Counted from the first letter of the stretch, positions 36,311 to 47,049 are shown. The stretch: 64,000 nt of DNA from Hyphomicrobium sp. ghe19 (GCF_902712875.1 NZ_LR743509.1:744001-808000); one strand, 5' to 3'. Notes: generated from the sequence alone by a model not told the origin. Numbers and translations: made by a program.

Positions 36311-37576
36311 TCAGCCGCTGCCAGCGGGGGCGACGGAGGATGACAATTCGTTCGCGGGTGGCGCGATGGATGGCGCGGGGGCTTGTCCCGGCGGCGACTT
36401 GAGCCAAACGTTCCTGCGGCCTTCGGCGAAGCCCTCAGCATAAAGGGCAGCTTGGTAACGCGGATCGTAGATTTCTTTGGTCTGCAAATCGAACGACGGC
36501 GGCACCGCCATGAAATTGAAATCGGCCCCGCCATCGTGCGCAACCCGATAGATCTTATAGAGCTCGCCTTGGTTCTGGCTCTTGATCAGGGTGGAGATCG
36601 ATCTTGCCGCAATCTGCAACGTGGTCGGCTTCACGACCTCCTGCACGGGTGTCGCTTTGCCGTTCTTGATGATGAAGTACCGGCGGATCGGCGGCGTTGA
36701 ATAAAGCGAGTCGAATGCCGCGAGCGGCGCTTCGACGGGGCTGACAAAAACCTCGCGCGTCGTTCCGCCATCCACGTGCAATTCGTCATAGCTCTTGCCG
36801 TCGGCCTGGACCTCGATTTTGACGGGCGGGAACGCGGCCGGAATTGCGGAAGATGCAAGGATGACCCTGCGGAAAAGTTCCGTCGCCTCGGGGCTTCTGT
36901 TGAGCGCGATCTCTCCCATGTTCCAGACGACGGGGCGCTGGGCATCGAGATTGGTCGTCAGCACCAAGAGAACGCGTCCGCGTTTGTATTGGGTCGCGAC
37001 CCGATCGAGAAATTGCCGGTCGATGTATTGAGCAATCAGATCCTGAAGCGGCGCGGTGCTCGCGAGCGCCGGTCCGCCGAAGAGCCCGGACAAGATTTCC
37101 GGCGTGACGACCTGGTCCTGCTTGTACTGGGTCCAGATCACGCGGAGCTTTTCGTCTTCGGATGGTCCGAGGAATGCGAATGGCGCGATGATCGCTCCGG
37201 CGCTGACGCCGGTTACGACCTGGAACTCCGGACGGTCGCCGCGTTTCGTCCAGCCTGCCAGAACGCCAGCGCCGAACGCGCCGTCCGACCCGCCTCCCGA
37301 GAGCGCGAGGGTGTCGATGACCTTTCGGCCGTTTTTCGTTTTGGCATTCTGTCCGACCGGTGGCATGTGCGCGGTGCGGCGGCGGATTTCAGAGATTGGA
37401 TTGCGGGGGACTTCGTCGGCCCAGAAGCGAACGCCGGGCATGCCGGGAATTTCGGCCGTTTCGGCCAACTTCGCACTGGTGATGCCGTTACGCTGGATCG
37501 TCGCCGCACAGCCTGAGACGGCGAGCGCTGCGATCAACATTAGCCCGACATGAAGCCTAGGCTCCACCACGCTCAC
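36311..37576 (-). CDS. Patatin-like phospholipase, lipoprotein
   Basis: A 421-residue lipoprotein hydrolase. The lipobox AVSGC puts lipidation at Cys23. The patatin catalytic parts are present: oxyanion loop LSGGGSDGAFG, nucleophile TGVSAGAII (GxSxG) and acid HVDGGTT (DGG). The family hydrolyses acyl chains of lipids. Being anchored on a membrane from the periplasmic side, it could act on envelope phospholipid (inference). The C-terminus is a Pro/Ala/Ser tail. The next gene upstream in the same direction, 146 bp away, is a second patatin. Confidence 0.88.
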   Translation of the reverse strand: MSVVEPRLHVGLMLIAALAVSGCAATIQRNGITSAKLAETAEIPGMPGVRFWADEVPRNPISEIRRRTAHMPPVGQNAKTKNGRKVIDTLALSGGGSDGAFGAGVLAGWTKRGDRPEFQVVTGVSAGAIIAPFAFLGPSEDEKLRVIWTQYKQDQVVTPEILSGLFGGPALASTAPLQDLIAQYIDRQFLDRVATQYKRGRVLLVLTTNLDAQRPVVWNMGEIALNRSPEATELFRRVILASSAIPAAFPPVKIEVQADGKSYDELHVDGGTTREVFVSPVEAPLAAFDSLYSTPPIRRYFIIKNGKATPVQEVVKPTTLQIAARSISTLIKSQNQGELYKIYRVAHDGGADFNFMAVPPSFDLQTKEIYDPRYQAALYAEGFAEGRRNVWLKSPPGQAPAPSIAPPANELSSSVAPAGSG

Positions 37577-37722
37577 AAACCCCCGAAGATATCTAACCCC
37601 GCATACCGCTTTGTGTTTACGGCACGCTTAAGGCTGCGGCAATGTCGGAGAAGGCTCAGAGCGATGATAAAATGGCGTTTTTCTGATTTTTTGAGTGCGC
37701 AAATGCCATTGGGTGGGCGAAT

Positions 37723-39555
37723 TCAGGATTGTCGGCCCCATTCGATGCGTCCGCGCCGGTCGATTTCCACGCGCGTGTGTTCATACGCCGCGTCCATGAT
37801 CTCAGTGTGCCGCCGCCAGTCGAGGGCGCCCATCTCGGCGGGCGTTGGCGGGACGAGCAGCCAATCGTCAGCTTCGAGATGGCGCTCGAAATGGCCGCGG
37901 TTGGCCATCAGGCTCCGCACCAGCACCGTCGCCGCGGACGGAGCGGCCGGGAGTGCGTCTCTCGTAAAGGGATTGAGCGCGCGCCAGATGAGTTCACGCC
38001 GCCTCGGCAGAGTCGAATAGTCGACGGAGAATTTCTCGCCTTCGCCGGCTTGGAAGCTGACGACGACGTTCGGTCCGCGCTTCACGCTGTGCATCGTCTC
38101 GACCGGCACGTTCGAAATCACCGAGCCGTCGACGAGCATCCGTCCGTCGTCGGTATAGAAAGGCGGGAGCAGCCCCGGTATCGCGGCGCTGGCGCGGATG
38201 GCTCGCCACAGATGTCCGCTCATGTGCACCTCGGCTTCATAGTTCGAGAGATCGGCCGAGACGGCGAAGTAGGGTTTCCAGAGGTCTTCGATGCGAACCG
38301 TGCCGTATTCCCGCTCGAGGTGCGCGTCGAAATGCGTGTGATCGAGCAGTCCGTATTTCGGCAGCGTATAGCGCGAGAGCGCGCGGCCTTCGATGAACAT
38401 GCGATGGACGCGGGCGTCGATAGCGTGCGGATCGAGATCCTGTGCGAAGGCTGCGGCCATCGCGGCGCCGCCCGACGTTCCGCCGAGGAGATCGAATGCG
38501 ATGCCGGCTTCGCGAAATGCGCGGTATACGCCGATGTGTGCTGAACAATAGGCGCCGCCCCCGCAGGCGACGAAGCCTAACGCTTCGCCAGCCAGAAATC
38601 GCCAAAGGCGCGCGATGTCTTCGGTATCGCCGAGGGCGACGTGGTGGTGCATCGCCGGTTGACGATGCGTGAGCCAGTGCCGCGTGCCTTGCGCGATGCC
38701 GGGCCGCGCATGCACGATGACGAGCCTGCGGGCTGACGGCGGATGGATCGACAACGCAAAGGTTTCGAGGGGGCCAAGCGGCACTCGCGATCCGACGGGT
38801 TCATCGAGCGGCACGGCGACGAGAAGAACCTCATCGGCCTGGCGAATTGCTTTTTCGCTCCACGACGTCAGATCTCGATCGGTAATGAATGCAATCGTGG
38901 CGTAGTGGCTCTCGAGGGCGTTCAGGGCTTCGGTGAATTCGAGGTCGCTCGCAGGTGCCTCGCTGACGATATCGGTGATCGTCGCGCTTGAGGTAATCAA
39001 CGTGCCGGGTCGGGCCGTGGCCGCTTTGGCGAATGCCGAAATGAAGGCTGGCGGAACGAACCCGGATGCAGCTCCGACGATTGCAATCGTACGCGGTCTT
39101 GGGCGCGCGTGTTTTGCCTGGGCGTTGCTGCTCAACGCCGAGCTGCGGCGCGTCTCGGCAGCGAGCCGGTCTGCAAGGGTTGCGGTAATTCCGGCCCAGA
39201 TGGCGGATGAGTTTTCGGAGATCGCGTCGAAGTCGGCGCGCGTCAGGCGCACGACGATGCCATCGCGAATGGCGCTTACGGTTGCCGTTCTAGTGCCGCC
39301 CGCGAAGAACGCGATCTCACCAATGGTCGAGCCACGCGAGATCTCTGCGACTGTTCCGGAGTGGCCGCTGACCTCAACGGCGAAGCGGCCGGAGACAACG
39401 ACGTAAAGGGCGTCAGCGGCCTCGCCCTGCCGTACGACATGGTCGCCTCGGCGGACGTGGATCGGATGCAAGCGATCTTCGAGACGGCGAAGCGCCTCCG
39501 CTGGAAGATCCTTGAAGGTCGAGACGCTGGAGAGCGTGAACCGCTTGGACGACAT
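37723..39555 (-). CDS. Cyclic-nucleotide-binding domain fused to a patatin domain (NTE/RssA-like)
   Basis: A 610-residue two-domain protein. Residues about 10-130 form a cyclic-nucleotide-binding fold (RRGDHVVRQGEAADALYVVVS and GSTIGEIAFFAGGTRTATV). A middle Rossmann-like segment (about 150-300) follows. The C-terminal patatin domain has oxyanion loop ACGGGAYCSAHIGV, nucleophile GGTSGGAAM and acid VDGSVISN (DGS in place of DGG). The layout is that of neuropathy-target-esterase-like lysophospholipases, probably cytosolic and possibly switched by a nucleotide. It likely shares a transcript with the lipoprotein patatin. Confidence 0.88.
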   Translation of the reverse strand: MSSKRFTLSSVSTFKDLPAEALRRLEDRLHPIHVRRGDHVVRQGEAADALYVVVSGRFAVEVSGHSGTVAEISRGSTIGEIAFFAGGTRTATVSAIRDGIVVRLTRADFDAISENSSAIWAGITATLADRLAAETRRSSALSSNAQAKHARPRPRTIAIVGAASGFVPPAFISAFAKAATARPGTLITSSATITDIVSEAPASDLEFTEALNALESHYATIAFITDRDLTSWSEKAIRQADEVLLVAVPLDEPVGSRVPLGPLETFALSIHPPSARRLVIVHARPGIAQGTRHWLTHRQPAMHHHVALGDTEDIARLWRFLAGEALGFVACGGGAYCSAHIGVYRAFREAGIAFDLLGGTSGGAAMAAAFAQDLDPHAIDARVHRMFIEGRALSRYTLPKYGLLDHTHFDAHLEREYGTVRIEDLWKPYFAVSADLSNYEAEVHMSGHLWRAIRASAAIPGLLPPFYTDDGRMLVDGSVISNVPVETMHSVKRGPNVVVSFQAGEGEKFSVDYSTLPRRRELIWRALNPFTRDALPAAPSAATVLVRSLMANRGHFERHLEADDWLLVPPTPAEMGALDWRRHTEIMDAAYEHTRVEIDRRGRIEWGRQS

Positions 39556-39682
39556 CGGGGCGCCGCATGGCAGGCTTTTTGAGCCTTATACCATGGCGGC
39601 GCCCCGCTTATCGAAACGCTGCGTTGCGAAACGGCAAAAGAGATTAACCCGCCTATTTGGCCGATCGCATCAGCCTGCCAAA

Positions 39683-40273
39683 TTAGCCTGCGAGGGCCTC
39701 GACGTGCTCCCAGTTCACGAGATTGTCGAACCAGGCTTCGAGGTACTTCGGACGGGCGTTGCGGTAGTCGATGTAATAGCTGTGCTCCCAGACGTCGACG
39801 CCAAGGATGGGCTTGGAGCCGTACATCAGCGGGTTTTCGCCGTTCGGGGTTTTCACGACCTCGAGCTTGCCGTCCTTGATTGCGAGCCAAGCCCAGCCGG
39901 AGCCGAACTGGCCCTTGCCGGCTTCGATGAAGTCGGTGCGCACCTTGTCGAAGCCGCCGTAAGCGTCGACGAGTGTTTGAATCTTGCCCGGCAGTTTCTT
40001 GCCGCCGCCGCCCTTCTTCATCCACTGCCAGAACTGCAGGTGGTTATAGTGCTGGCCGACGTTGTTGATGAGCCCGACCGCCTTATCGGCGTAGGCATTC
40101 TTTACGATGTCTTCGAGCGACTGGCCCTCGTATTTGGAGCCAGCGAGGAGCTTGTTGCCGTTTTCGACGTACGCCAGGTGATGCTTGTCGTGGTGGTATT
40201 CCAGCGTCTCGGCCGACATGAACGGCGCGAGGGCATCATAGGCGTAGGGAAGATCGGGGAGTTTCAGCGTCAT
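39683..40273 (-). CDS. sodB: Superoxide dismutase, Fe-type
   Basis: Converts superoxide to oxygen and hydrogen peroxide. About 196 residues. Metal ligands are visible: His in EYHHDKHHLAYV, His in GQHYNHLQFW, and Asp and His in GVDVWEHSYYIDYRN. A Gln four residues before the second His and FGSGWAWL favour the iron type, though rhizobial relatives can be cambialistic. ATG 40273 gives the typical MTLKLPDLPYAYDAL start; ATG 40288 would add five residues. No signal peptide, so cytoplasmic. Confidence 0.94.
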   Translation of the reverse strand: MTLKLPDLPYAYDALAPFMSAETLEYHHDKHHLAYVENGNKLLAGSKYEGQSLEDIVKNAYADKAVGLINNVGQHYNHLQFWQWMKKGGGGKKLPGKIQTLVDAYGGFDKVRTDFIEAGKGQFGSGWAWLAIKDGKLEVVKTPNGENPLMYGSKPILGVDVWEHSYYIDYRNARPKYLEAWFDNLVNWEHVEALAG

Positions 40274-41161
40274 AGGACGAGCACTCATTGCAGTTGGGGG
40301 TGGATCGAAAGTCGCGGGAAAGTAGCTTTTGGAATCCGCTTGCACAAGACATGGGCTGAACCTTCCGGTCGTGGCTGCGGTTCCAGCTTCGGTGACGCAT
40401 CGCAACTAACGGCCAATTCCTAATAACCGATGTTCTAATAAGCGATGCCGGGTAAGCGATGTGGCGACCGGGCGGCGAGGGAGACGCGCCGAGGCCGTTC
40501 TTTTTGGATTTGCGGATCGTTCATTCGATTGAGGGGCGCCTTGCGAGAAAGAAGCTCTGCGAATTTACCGGCGCCCGCGCCAATCTCCTTACCAAAATGG
40601 CTCCCTTCCAAAATGGCGGACAAACCGCACGGCCGCCGCCTTCGCGATCCGGTCCGTATGCCGTCCATTAAAAGGACGGGTCAAATGGCCGGTCTATTTC
40701 ACCTAAAAGTAGAACTCAGAGTTTTTTACGCCAATCTGCAAAGGCGGCGTCGGCTCTTATTCCGGTAGGCCGGCTGGCTTATGCCGATTGTGACGCGCAG
40801 AAAGGCGGGGAAAGGCATATCGGAGATTGCGGTACGCCAGCTCCGGATCTATTTTTCAACCCGGACGTTTACTCGTGTATTTGGTTGGTCAAATACGACT
40901 TTTGTCCAAAACGGCAGTGGCCGCTTTCATTTGTTTATATCAAGCGCGGCGCATCGGAGATATATATTCGCGGCCTTTAGGCAGCCGTCACCTATTAGCC
41001 CTCGCGTCAATAAGTGTTTGCCGAAAATTCACGACTATTGATGAGTGTGCGTTGACAAGGTGACACATCGCAGAGATTTCTGCTGCGACGGCTTGCCAAT
41101 GTGGCTACACCCGGCACAGGATTTAGTAGAGGTTTCGTTTGTCATGCGAAAGGTACACAAG
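40274..41161. other. Long noncoding region between sodB and the H-NS-like gene
   Basis: About 890 bp between divergent genes, distinctly AT-richer near 40690-41040 than the surrounding coding DNA. No coding frame is convincing: the short open frames lack RBS and known motifs. AT-rich DNA beside an H-NS-like gene could be a site for that protein (inference). Confidence 0.45.
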
Positions 41162-41491
41162 ATGGCGGCGTTCAATGTCGACAAGCTCTCGCTCAAAGAA
41201 CTTGTCGATCTTGAATCCAAAGTGCAAAAGGCCATCGCCCTTGCACGGGATCGCGAACGCTCCGAATTGAAAAGAAAAGTGGCCGATATGGCCGAGACGC
41301 ATGGATTTTCGGTTGCGGAATTGTTTGGCGGCGTGCGGGGCCGCGGAGCCGGAAAGAACAAGTCCGTCGGGGTTGCAAAGTATGCAAATCCCGAAAACAA
41401 ATTCGACACCTGGACTGGCCGCGGCCGCAAGCCGAACTGGTTAGTGGAGCGTCTGAGAAAGGGCGCAAAACTCGCAGATTTTTCGATTTAA
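41162..41491 (+). CDS. H-NS family histone-like DNA-binding protein
   Basis: Nucleoid-associated protein of 109 residues. The N-terminal half is a helical oligomerisation region (LSLKELVDLESKVQKAIALARDRERSELKRK). The C-terminal DNA-binding part has NKFDTWTGRGRKPNWLVERL, with the core TWTGRGR motif of H-NS. AAAGG is 8 nt before ATG 41162; longer readings from 41045 or 41144 are not supported. A large hairpin follows the stop. H-NS proteins silence AT-rich DNA and often bind their own upstream region. Confidence 0.9.
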   Translation: MAAFNVDKLSLKELVDLESKVQKAIALARDRERSELKRKVADMAETHGFSVAELFGGVRGRGAGKNKSVGVAKYANPENKFDTWTGRGRKPNWLVERLRKGAKLADFSI

Positions 41492-41535
41492 TCAATCCGA
41501 CTATTAGTCGGTTAAATCGCGGAAATACTGACAAT

Positions 41536-41568
41536 AGGCGGGGATATCCGGAGCGGATATCCTCGCCT
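41536..41568 (+). terminator. Large hairpin after H-NS-like gene
   Basis: AGGCGGGGATATCC and GGATATCCTCGCCT pair over 14 bp with one mismatch around a GGAGC loop, 45 bp past the stop. There is no clean T-run, so it may end or stabilise the transcript. Confidence 0.6.
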
Positions 41569-41735
41569 AATCTGCATGCAGTTTAAATTTATCATCATTC
41601 CTTGGCGCCGCGCGTTTATGTTGCCGGCCGCCGTTTCATGAATCCGACACGCCGGATAAGCCAGTTAATGTGCGTGCAACTCTGGTAACGCTCCGGGCAA
41701 AAGCCAACGCGTCTCTCGCCGAATTAGCCGATGTC

Positions 41736-41762
41736 TTAGCACTCGACTATTGACAGTGCTAG
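41736..41762 (+). promoter_or_regulatory. CIRCE element (HrcA operator)
   Basis: TTAGCACTC, nine bases, then CAGTGCTAG. The left arm is a perfect match to the CIRCE consensus and the right arm matches 7 of 9 bases. It lies 141 bp upstream of groES, as usual for HrcA-controlled groESL. Confidence 0.9.
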
Positions 41763-41778
41763 CAGGGGGCCGCATATA
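41750..41778 (+). promoter_or_regulatory. Putative sigma-70-type promoter of groESL
   Basis: TTGACA at 41750-41755 and CATATA at 41773-41778 with 17 bp spacing. The -35 lies inside CIRCE, so HrcA binding would block polymerase. Confidence 0.65.
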
Positions 41779-41902
41779 GCTCCCGTGCTCGGGCTTCGTA
41801 AGGATCTGTCGCGCTTCAGCCGGACAAACCGTTCCCGCCGGACCATCAGGTCCTCCAAGTTGCGAGCCTTGGAATTGTTCATCAAATCATGAGGTTATTC
41901 CC

Positions 41903-42217
41903 ATGACGTTCCGTCCGCTCCACGATCGTGTTGTCGTGAAACGTATCGAGGAAGAGTCAAAAACCGCTGGCGGGATCATCATCCCTGATACCGCCAAGGA
42001 AAAGCCCCAGCAGGGCGAAGTTGTTGCCGTTGGTCCGGGTGCTCGCGACGAAGCGGGCAAGGTCAATCCTCTCGACGTCAAGGTCGGCGACCGCGTTCTG
42101 TTCGGCAAGTGGTCGGGCAGCGAAGTCAAGATCGACGGCGAAGACCTGCTGATCATGAAAGAGAGCGACATTCTCGGCGTGCTCTCGGCTCCCGCTAAGA
42201 CGAAGGCCGCTGCTTAA
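41903..42217 (+). CDS. groES: GroES co-chaperonin
   Basis: Heptameric lid of the GroEL chaperonin, 104 residues, full length. It begins [19 protein letters not shown], has the mobile loop [20 protein letters not shown], and ends in the family's typical [11 protein letters not shown]. It is followed 43 bp later by groEL in the same operon and preceded by CIRCE. Confidence 0.98.
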   Translation: MTFRPLHDRVVVKRIEEESKTAGGIIIPDTAKEKPQQGEVVAVGPGARDEAGKVNPLDVKVGDRVLFGKWSGSEVKIDGEDLLIMKESDILGVLSAPAKTKAAA

Positions 42218-42248
42218 TTTCACGTCCCCCCAATTCATCAAAGCTTAG

Positions 42249-43907
<1,659 letters not shown>

Positions 43908-43980
43908 GGAAGTTTTTGCTCGGCGCCTTGCGACTCTCCATCGTCGAGCCGGCCGCAAGGCGCGCCACCAGAAATCAGAA

Positions 43981-44009
43981 AGCCCCGCATCGCTGCGGGG
44001 CTTTTTTTG
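43981..44009 (+). terminator. Intrinsic terminator of groESL
   Basis: AGCCCCGCA, loop TCGC, TGCGGGGCT, then seven T. It lies 73 bp past the groEL stop. Confidence 0.95.
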
Positions 44010-44039
44010 TTGTATGTTTGGTTGGACGCCGTGCGCGAG

Positions 44040-44489
44040 TTATTCGACCAAGAGCCGGTTCTGGAGAGGATCGCCTTCCGGCCAGAACGCAACATCCTTT
44101 TTCGTATCCAGCGATTTGTCGCCGTCGACATCCTTATAGAGGGTCGCCCACAGCGCCGAGCCCGGTGCAACGCCAGCGTCGACCTTGACGCTCACATTAT
44201 TGTGGCTGCCCTTGTCCAGCGCGGTGAAGCCAAGAATTTTGTCAGAGCGTTTGCCGTCTTCGTCGGCAAAGACCGCGACATAGCCATTATGAGGCAGATG
44301 AACATAGCTGATGGCGATCGCGTCGCCCTTGGGCTTCTGATCAAAGGCGATGAGGGATGCGGGAACCTCTGCGGTGGCCTCCTGGCTCGCCGGCTGATCG
44401 GTCATCGCGACTGCTGGGTTGGCCGCGAAAGCGAAGAATGCGGCGGCAGCGGCGGTGAGGACGAATTTGGGATCAGCTGCATAAGTCAT
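44040..44489 (-). CDS. Secreted protein of unknown function (DUF7282-like fold suspected)
   Basis: A 149-residue precursor with a signal peptide (KFVLTAAAAAFFAFAANPAVA). The mature part looks like a beta-sandwich with an EF-hand-like acidic loop (LYKDVDGDKSLDTKKD) and a conserved-looking VSVKVDAGVAPGSALWATL. This pattern recalls domains annotated as DUF7282 in secreted bacterial proteins, but I am not certain. GGAG lies 6 nt before ATG 44489. Its end is close to the groESL terminator on the other strand. Confidence 0.72.
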   Translation of the reverse strand: MTYAADPKFVLTAAAAAFFAFAANPAVAMTDQPASQEATAEVPASLIAFDQKPKGDAIAISYVHLPHNGYVAVFADEDGKRSDKILGFTALDKGSHNNVSVKVDAGVAPGSALWATLYKDVDGDKSLDTKKDVAFWPEGDPLQNRLLVE

Positions 44490-44832
44490 GGACGTCTCCA
44501 AGTTTAGACTGTTGGCTTAAGAGGCGCATTTGATTGCGCATTTTCCATTTGGGGACGCTGATCAGGACATTACACCGTGGGGTCTGTTCACGGCTGTTCA
44601 CGTTCCCATCAGCGAAGATGTGATTGCTGCAGTGCAATTCGTGAACACTTAAACCGCGCTTCGTGAAAACCTGAATTGAGATCGAAGCCCCGAACGCCGC
44701 GAGGAAGCGCGCGGGCTTCCGGTTTTGCTCGAACATATTCCCGCGGAAATATGCAAACGCGGCTTGTTATTCGTCCTCGCCGCAGGCCTTAATCTGAATC
44801 ATCTGTGCGCGGACCAATCGCGAGATTTCTCG
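44490..44832. other. Noncoding region before the glycosyltransferase
   Basis: About 340 bp between divergent genes. GGCTGTTCACG near 44589 and CGTGAACA-type sequence nearby (GTTCACGGCTGTTCACGTTC) give a direct repeat of GTTCACG that could be a regulatory site. An upstream in-frame ATG at 44725 gives a leader with no conservation. Confidence 0.4.
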
Positions 44833-45648
44833 ATGCTCTTTTCCTTCTGGTCGGGTGAAGTGAGCTGGATGGAACGCCTCTGCGTCGCCTCCACGAAAGA
44901 CATCGGAGAAGAGATTACGGTTTTCACCTACGGGAATCGTGAGAAGCTCTCCGCCCAACTCGGATGCCCGGTTCGCGATGCCGCCTCGATCCTGAGCCCA
45001 GCCGACAGGGACGAGGCTCTTCAGTTCGGCGTCGCCCACTTTTCCGATTTCTTTCGGCTTGAAGCTATTGCGCAAGGATGCGGGACCTGGACCGATCTCG
45101 ACGTCATCTTCATCAAGCCGCTTCCCAAATCCGAATATATTTTCGGTGAGCAGAATGATGAGCGGATCGGAAATTCGGTTCTCCGGCTGCCGCCGGACAG
45201 CGAGCTTCTCAATCGCTACCTTGCGTTTTGCAGGAAGCGGCCGATGCATCGTTTGGTGATGCCCTGGATGCCGTGGACAACGAAGTGCAGCCGGATCATG
45301 AAGGGGCTTGCGGCTTCGGCGATGGGGGCTCGTCTGCCTGCGCCGAAATACGGACCGGCGGCGTTGACCTACTTCGCGGAGCGTTGCGGGGTCGACCACC
45401 TCGCGCTTCCGGCCAAGGTTTTTTATCCGATCCCGATCAGGGGCCCAGCCATTACCCGCGTCTTCGAGCCGGGTTTCATCGAGTCGCTCGTCGTGCCCGA
45501 AACGGTAGCCGTCCACCTTTGGCGATCGACGTTCGTCCATTTCAACGGGCTTGACGTGCCGAAGTCAGGATGGCTGGCCGGGCAGGTTGCGCGTTTGCTG
45601 GCTCCGCGTGTTTCCGAGGCGGCTGCTGAGCGGCGGTATTCGGTGTGA
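44833..45648 (+). CDS. DXD-type glycosyltransferase (alpha-1,4-glycosyltransferase/GT32-like)
   Basis: A 271-residue glycosyltransferase. It opens with LFSFWSGEVSWMERLCVASTKD, the usual start of this group, then RLEAIAQGCGTWTDLDVIFIKPL, in which DLD is the metal-binding DXD motif. FGEQNDERIGNSVL resembles the acceptor region of capsular and oligosaccharide alpha-glycosyltransferases. ATG 44833 is preferred over 44725 because conservation starts there. It probably decorates an envelope glycan. No other sugar genes are adjacent. Confidence 0.82.
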   Translation: MLFSFWSGEVSWMERLCVASTKDIGEEITVFTYGNREKLSAQLGCPVRDAASILSPADRDEALQFGVAHFSDFFRLEAIAQGCGTWTDLDVIFIKPLPKSEYIFGEQNDERIGNSVLRLPPDSELLNRYLAFCRKRPMHRLVMPWMPWTTKCSRIMKGLAASAMGARLPAPKYGPAALTYFAERCGVDHLALPAKVFYPIPIRGPAITRVFEPGFIESLVVPETVAVHLWRSTFVHFNGLDVPKSGWLAGQVARLLAPRVSEAAAERRYSV

Positions 45649-45899
45649 GTTTGGCTTCCGGCTTCGTTTGGTAGCTGGAGCTGGTTCAGCTGTGCGCGCG
45701 AGCGAGCGCAACCCACCCTGATCACTCTCACAATTTATAGCTGTTGACAGTCTGTCGCAGCGGTTCGCGCTGAACAGAATTCCTGTACATTTATTCTTGC
45801 GCATTACTGCACAAGCTGAAGACGAGCGTCCGCATGAACAGTCATGCGCAGGCGAAGGGGATGCTTATTCTCAAAACTCCAAGACAAAGGGAAGAATAG

Positions 45900-46637
45900 A
45901 TGTCGGCCGATATCCTGTCCAAGCTCAAGACCTTACACGACGATGTTCGAGCGCGCATAGAGGCGTCGCCGGACTTCAGAGCCATGAAAGCCGTCGAACG
46001 AGCGATCGGCGAGCTTTCGGAAGTTGTTACCGCACCATCTACTTCGGAGACTGAAGCCGCTGCCGCTGAGCCGGTAGCAGAAGCGGCTCCGGAGCCGACT
46101 GCTGAAGTGGCCGTAGAGGCCGTTCCAGAGGCTGTCGAGGCCGCTCCGGCACCGGAAGCTGCGGCAGAGGAAGCGGCTGCAGAGGCTGCTGCTGAGGTTG
46201 CCGCGGAGGCTGCGCCGGAAGCTGTGGCTGAAGCGCCGGCCGAGACTGCTGCGGAGGAAGCTCCGGCTGCTGAGGCCGCAGCGGAGGCTCCCGCGGACGT
46301 TGCAGAGGCTCCGGCCGAAGCGGCTCCGGAGGAGGTCGCCGTAGAGGCTGCCTCGGAGCCTGAGGCCGTTGCCGAGGCAGCTCCGGCTGCCGAAGAAGCT
46401 GCTCCGGCTGAAGACGCCGCTCCAGCCGAAGAAGCACCGGCCGAAGCTGCAACTGCCGAAGCTCCGGCGGCTGAAGCCACCGAGCCAGCGGCTGCGGCTG
46501 CCGAGGCCGAGGCTGCTGCTCCTGCCGAAGCGCCAGCCGCTGCGGTCGAAATCCCAGCCGAAGACAAGCCGTTGGTCGCCGCGATCGTCGCGAACGGCGC
46601 CGCAACACCAGCTGAAGGAGCCAAGACGAGCGCCTAA
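45900..46637 (+). CDS. Ala/Glu/Pro-rich repeat protein with helical N-terminus
   Basis: A 245-residue protein. The first 43 residues are helical and charged (ILSKLKTLHDDVRARIEASP, then MKAVERAIGELSEVV). From about residue 50 to 220 it is an imperfect repeat of EAAPE/AEAPAE units, nearly all Ala, Glu and Pro with a few Val, giving a strongly acidic, probably extended rod. The C-terminus regains normal composition (EIPAEDKPLVAAIVANG). GGAAG lies 6 nt before the ATG, and a terminator follows the stop, so the gene is real. I recognise no family; similar tails occur in periplasm-spanning and DNA-associated proteins. Confidence 0.75.
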   Translation: MSADILSKLKTLHDDVRARIEASPDFRAMKAVERAIGELSEVVTAPSTSETEAAAAEPVAEAAPEPTAEVAVEAVPEAVEAAPAPEAAAEEAAAEAAAEVAAEAAPEAVAEAPAETAAEEAPAAEAAAEAPADVAEAPAEAAPEEVAVEAASEPEAVAEAAPAAEEAAPAEDAAPAEEAPAEAATAEAPAAEATEPAAAAAEAEAAAPAEAPAAAVEIPAEDKPLVAAIVANGAATPAEGAKTSA

Positions 46638-46667
46638 CAGGATCTTTCGGGGTCACTCTTTTGAACG

Positions 46668-46696
46668 AAGCCCCGGCCGCGAGAGCCGGGGCTTTT
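46668..46696 (+). terminator. Intrinsic terminator after the repeat protein
   Basis: AAGCCCCGGC and GCCGGGGCTT pair over 10 bp with a 7-nt loop, followed by TT, 30 bp past the stop. Confidence 0.85.
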
Positions 46697-46863
46697 GCGC
46701 GGGGATCGGGTCAGGAGGGTCAGGCGCGAGACTTTAGACGCGAGGTTGGGCTGTGGAACTACGCGCGCTTTTGCGAGTCCAAAGTCTGAGAGCAGAGCAC
46801 GGAGTGCAGTCGAGATCATAAGATTGACCGGACAAGAAACCGGCAAGACTGGGAGGATCAGCC

Positions 46864-47049
46864 ATGATGAATGCGGTTGAAGTTCATGATCATGCCCCCA
46901 AGCTCTACGTGTTGAACGGAGGCAAGGCGCTCGCCGACGCGACAGCAATGGCGCGCCGATACGCCCAGAGCGGCGATAAGGGGCTCGCGGAAGATTGGCG
47001 CCGCATTCAAGCGGCCCTCAGGGAATTGATCGGACCTAGCGTCAGCTAG
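46864..47049 (+). CDS. Small protein of unknown function
   Basis: A 61-residue protein with a well-formed RBS (GGGAGG, 7 nt before the ATG). It is mostly helical (ATAMARRYAQSGDKGLAEDWRRIQAALREL) with a short N-terminal His-containing segment (EVHDHAPKLYVLNGG). It overlaps the end of btaB on the other strand by 4 bp. No family recognised. Confidence 0.65.
   Translation: MMNAVEVHDHAPKLYVLNGGKALADATAMARRYAQSGDKGLAEDWRRIQAALRELIGPSVS

Noticed and set aside
45842..46624. 260-codon minus-strand frame of Ala, Ser and Gly opposite the repeat protein
   Set aside because: The EAA/PAE codon repeats give Ala/Ser-rich frames on the other strand. The plus-strand frame has the RBS and terminator.
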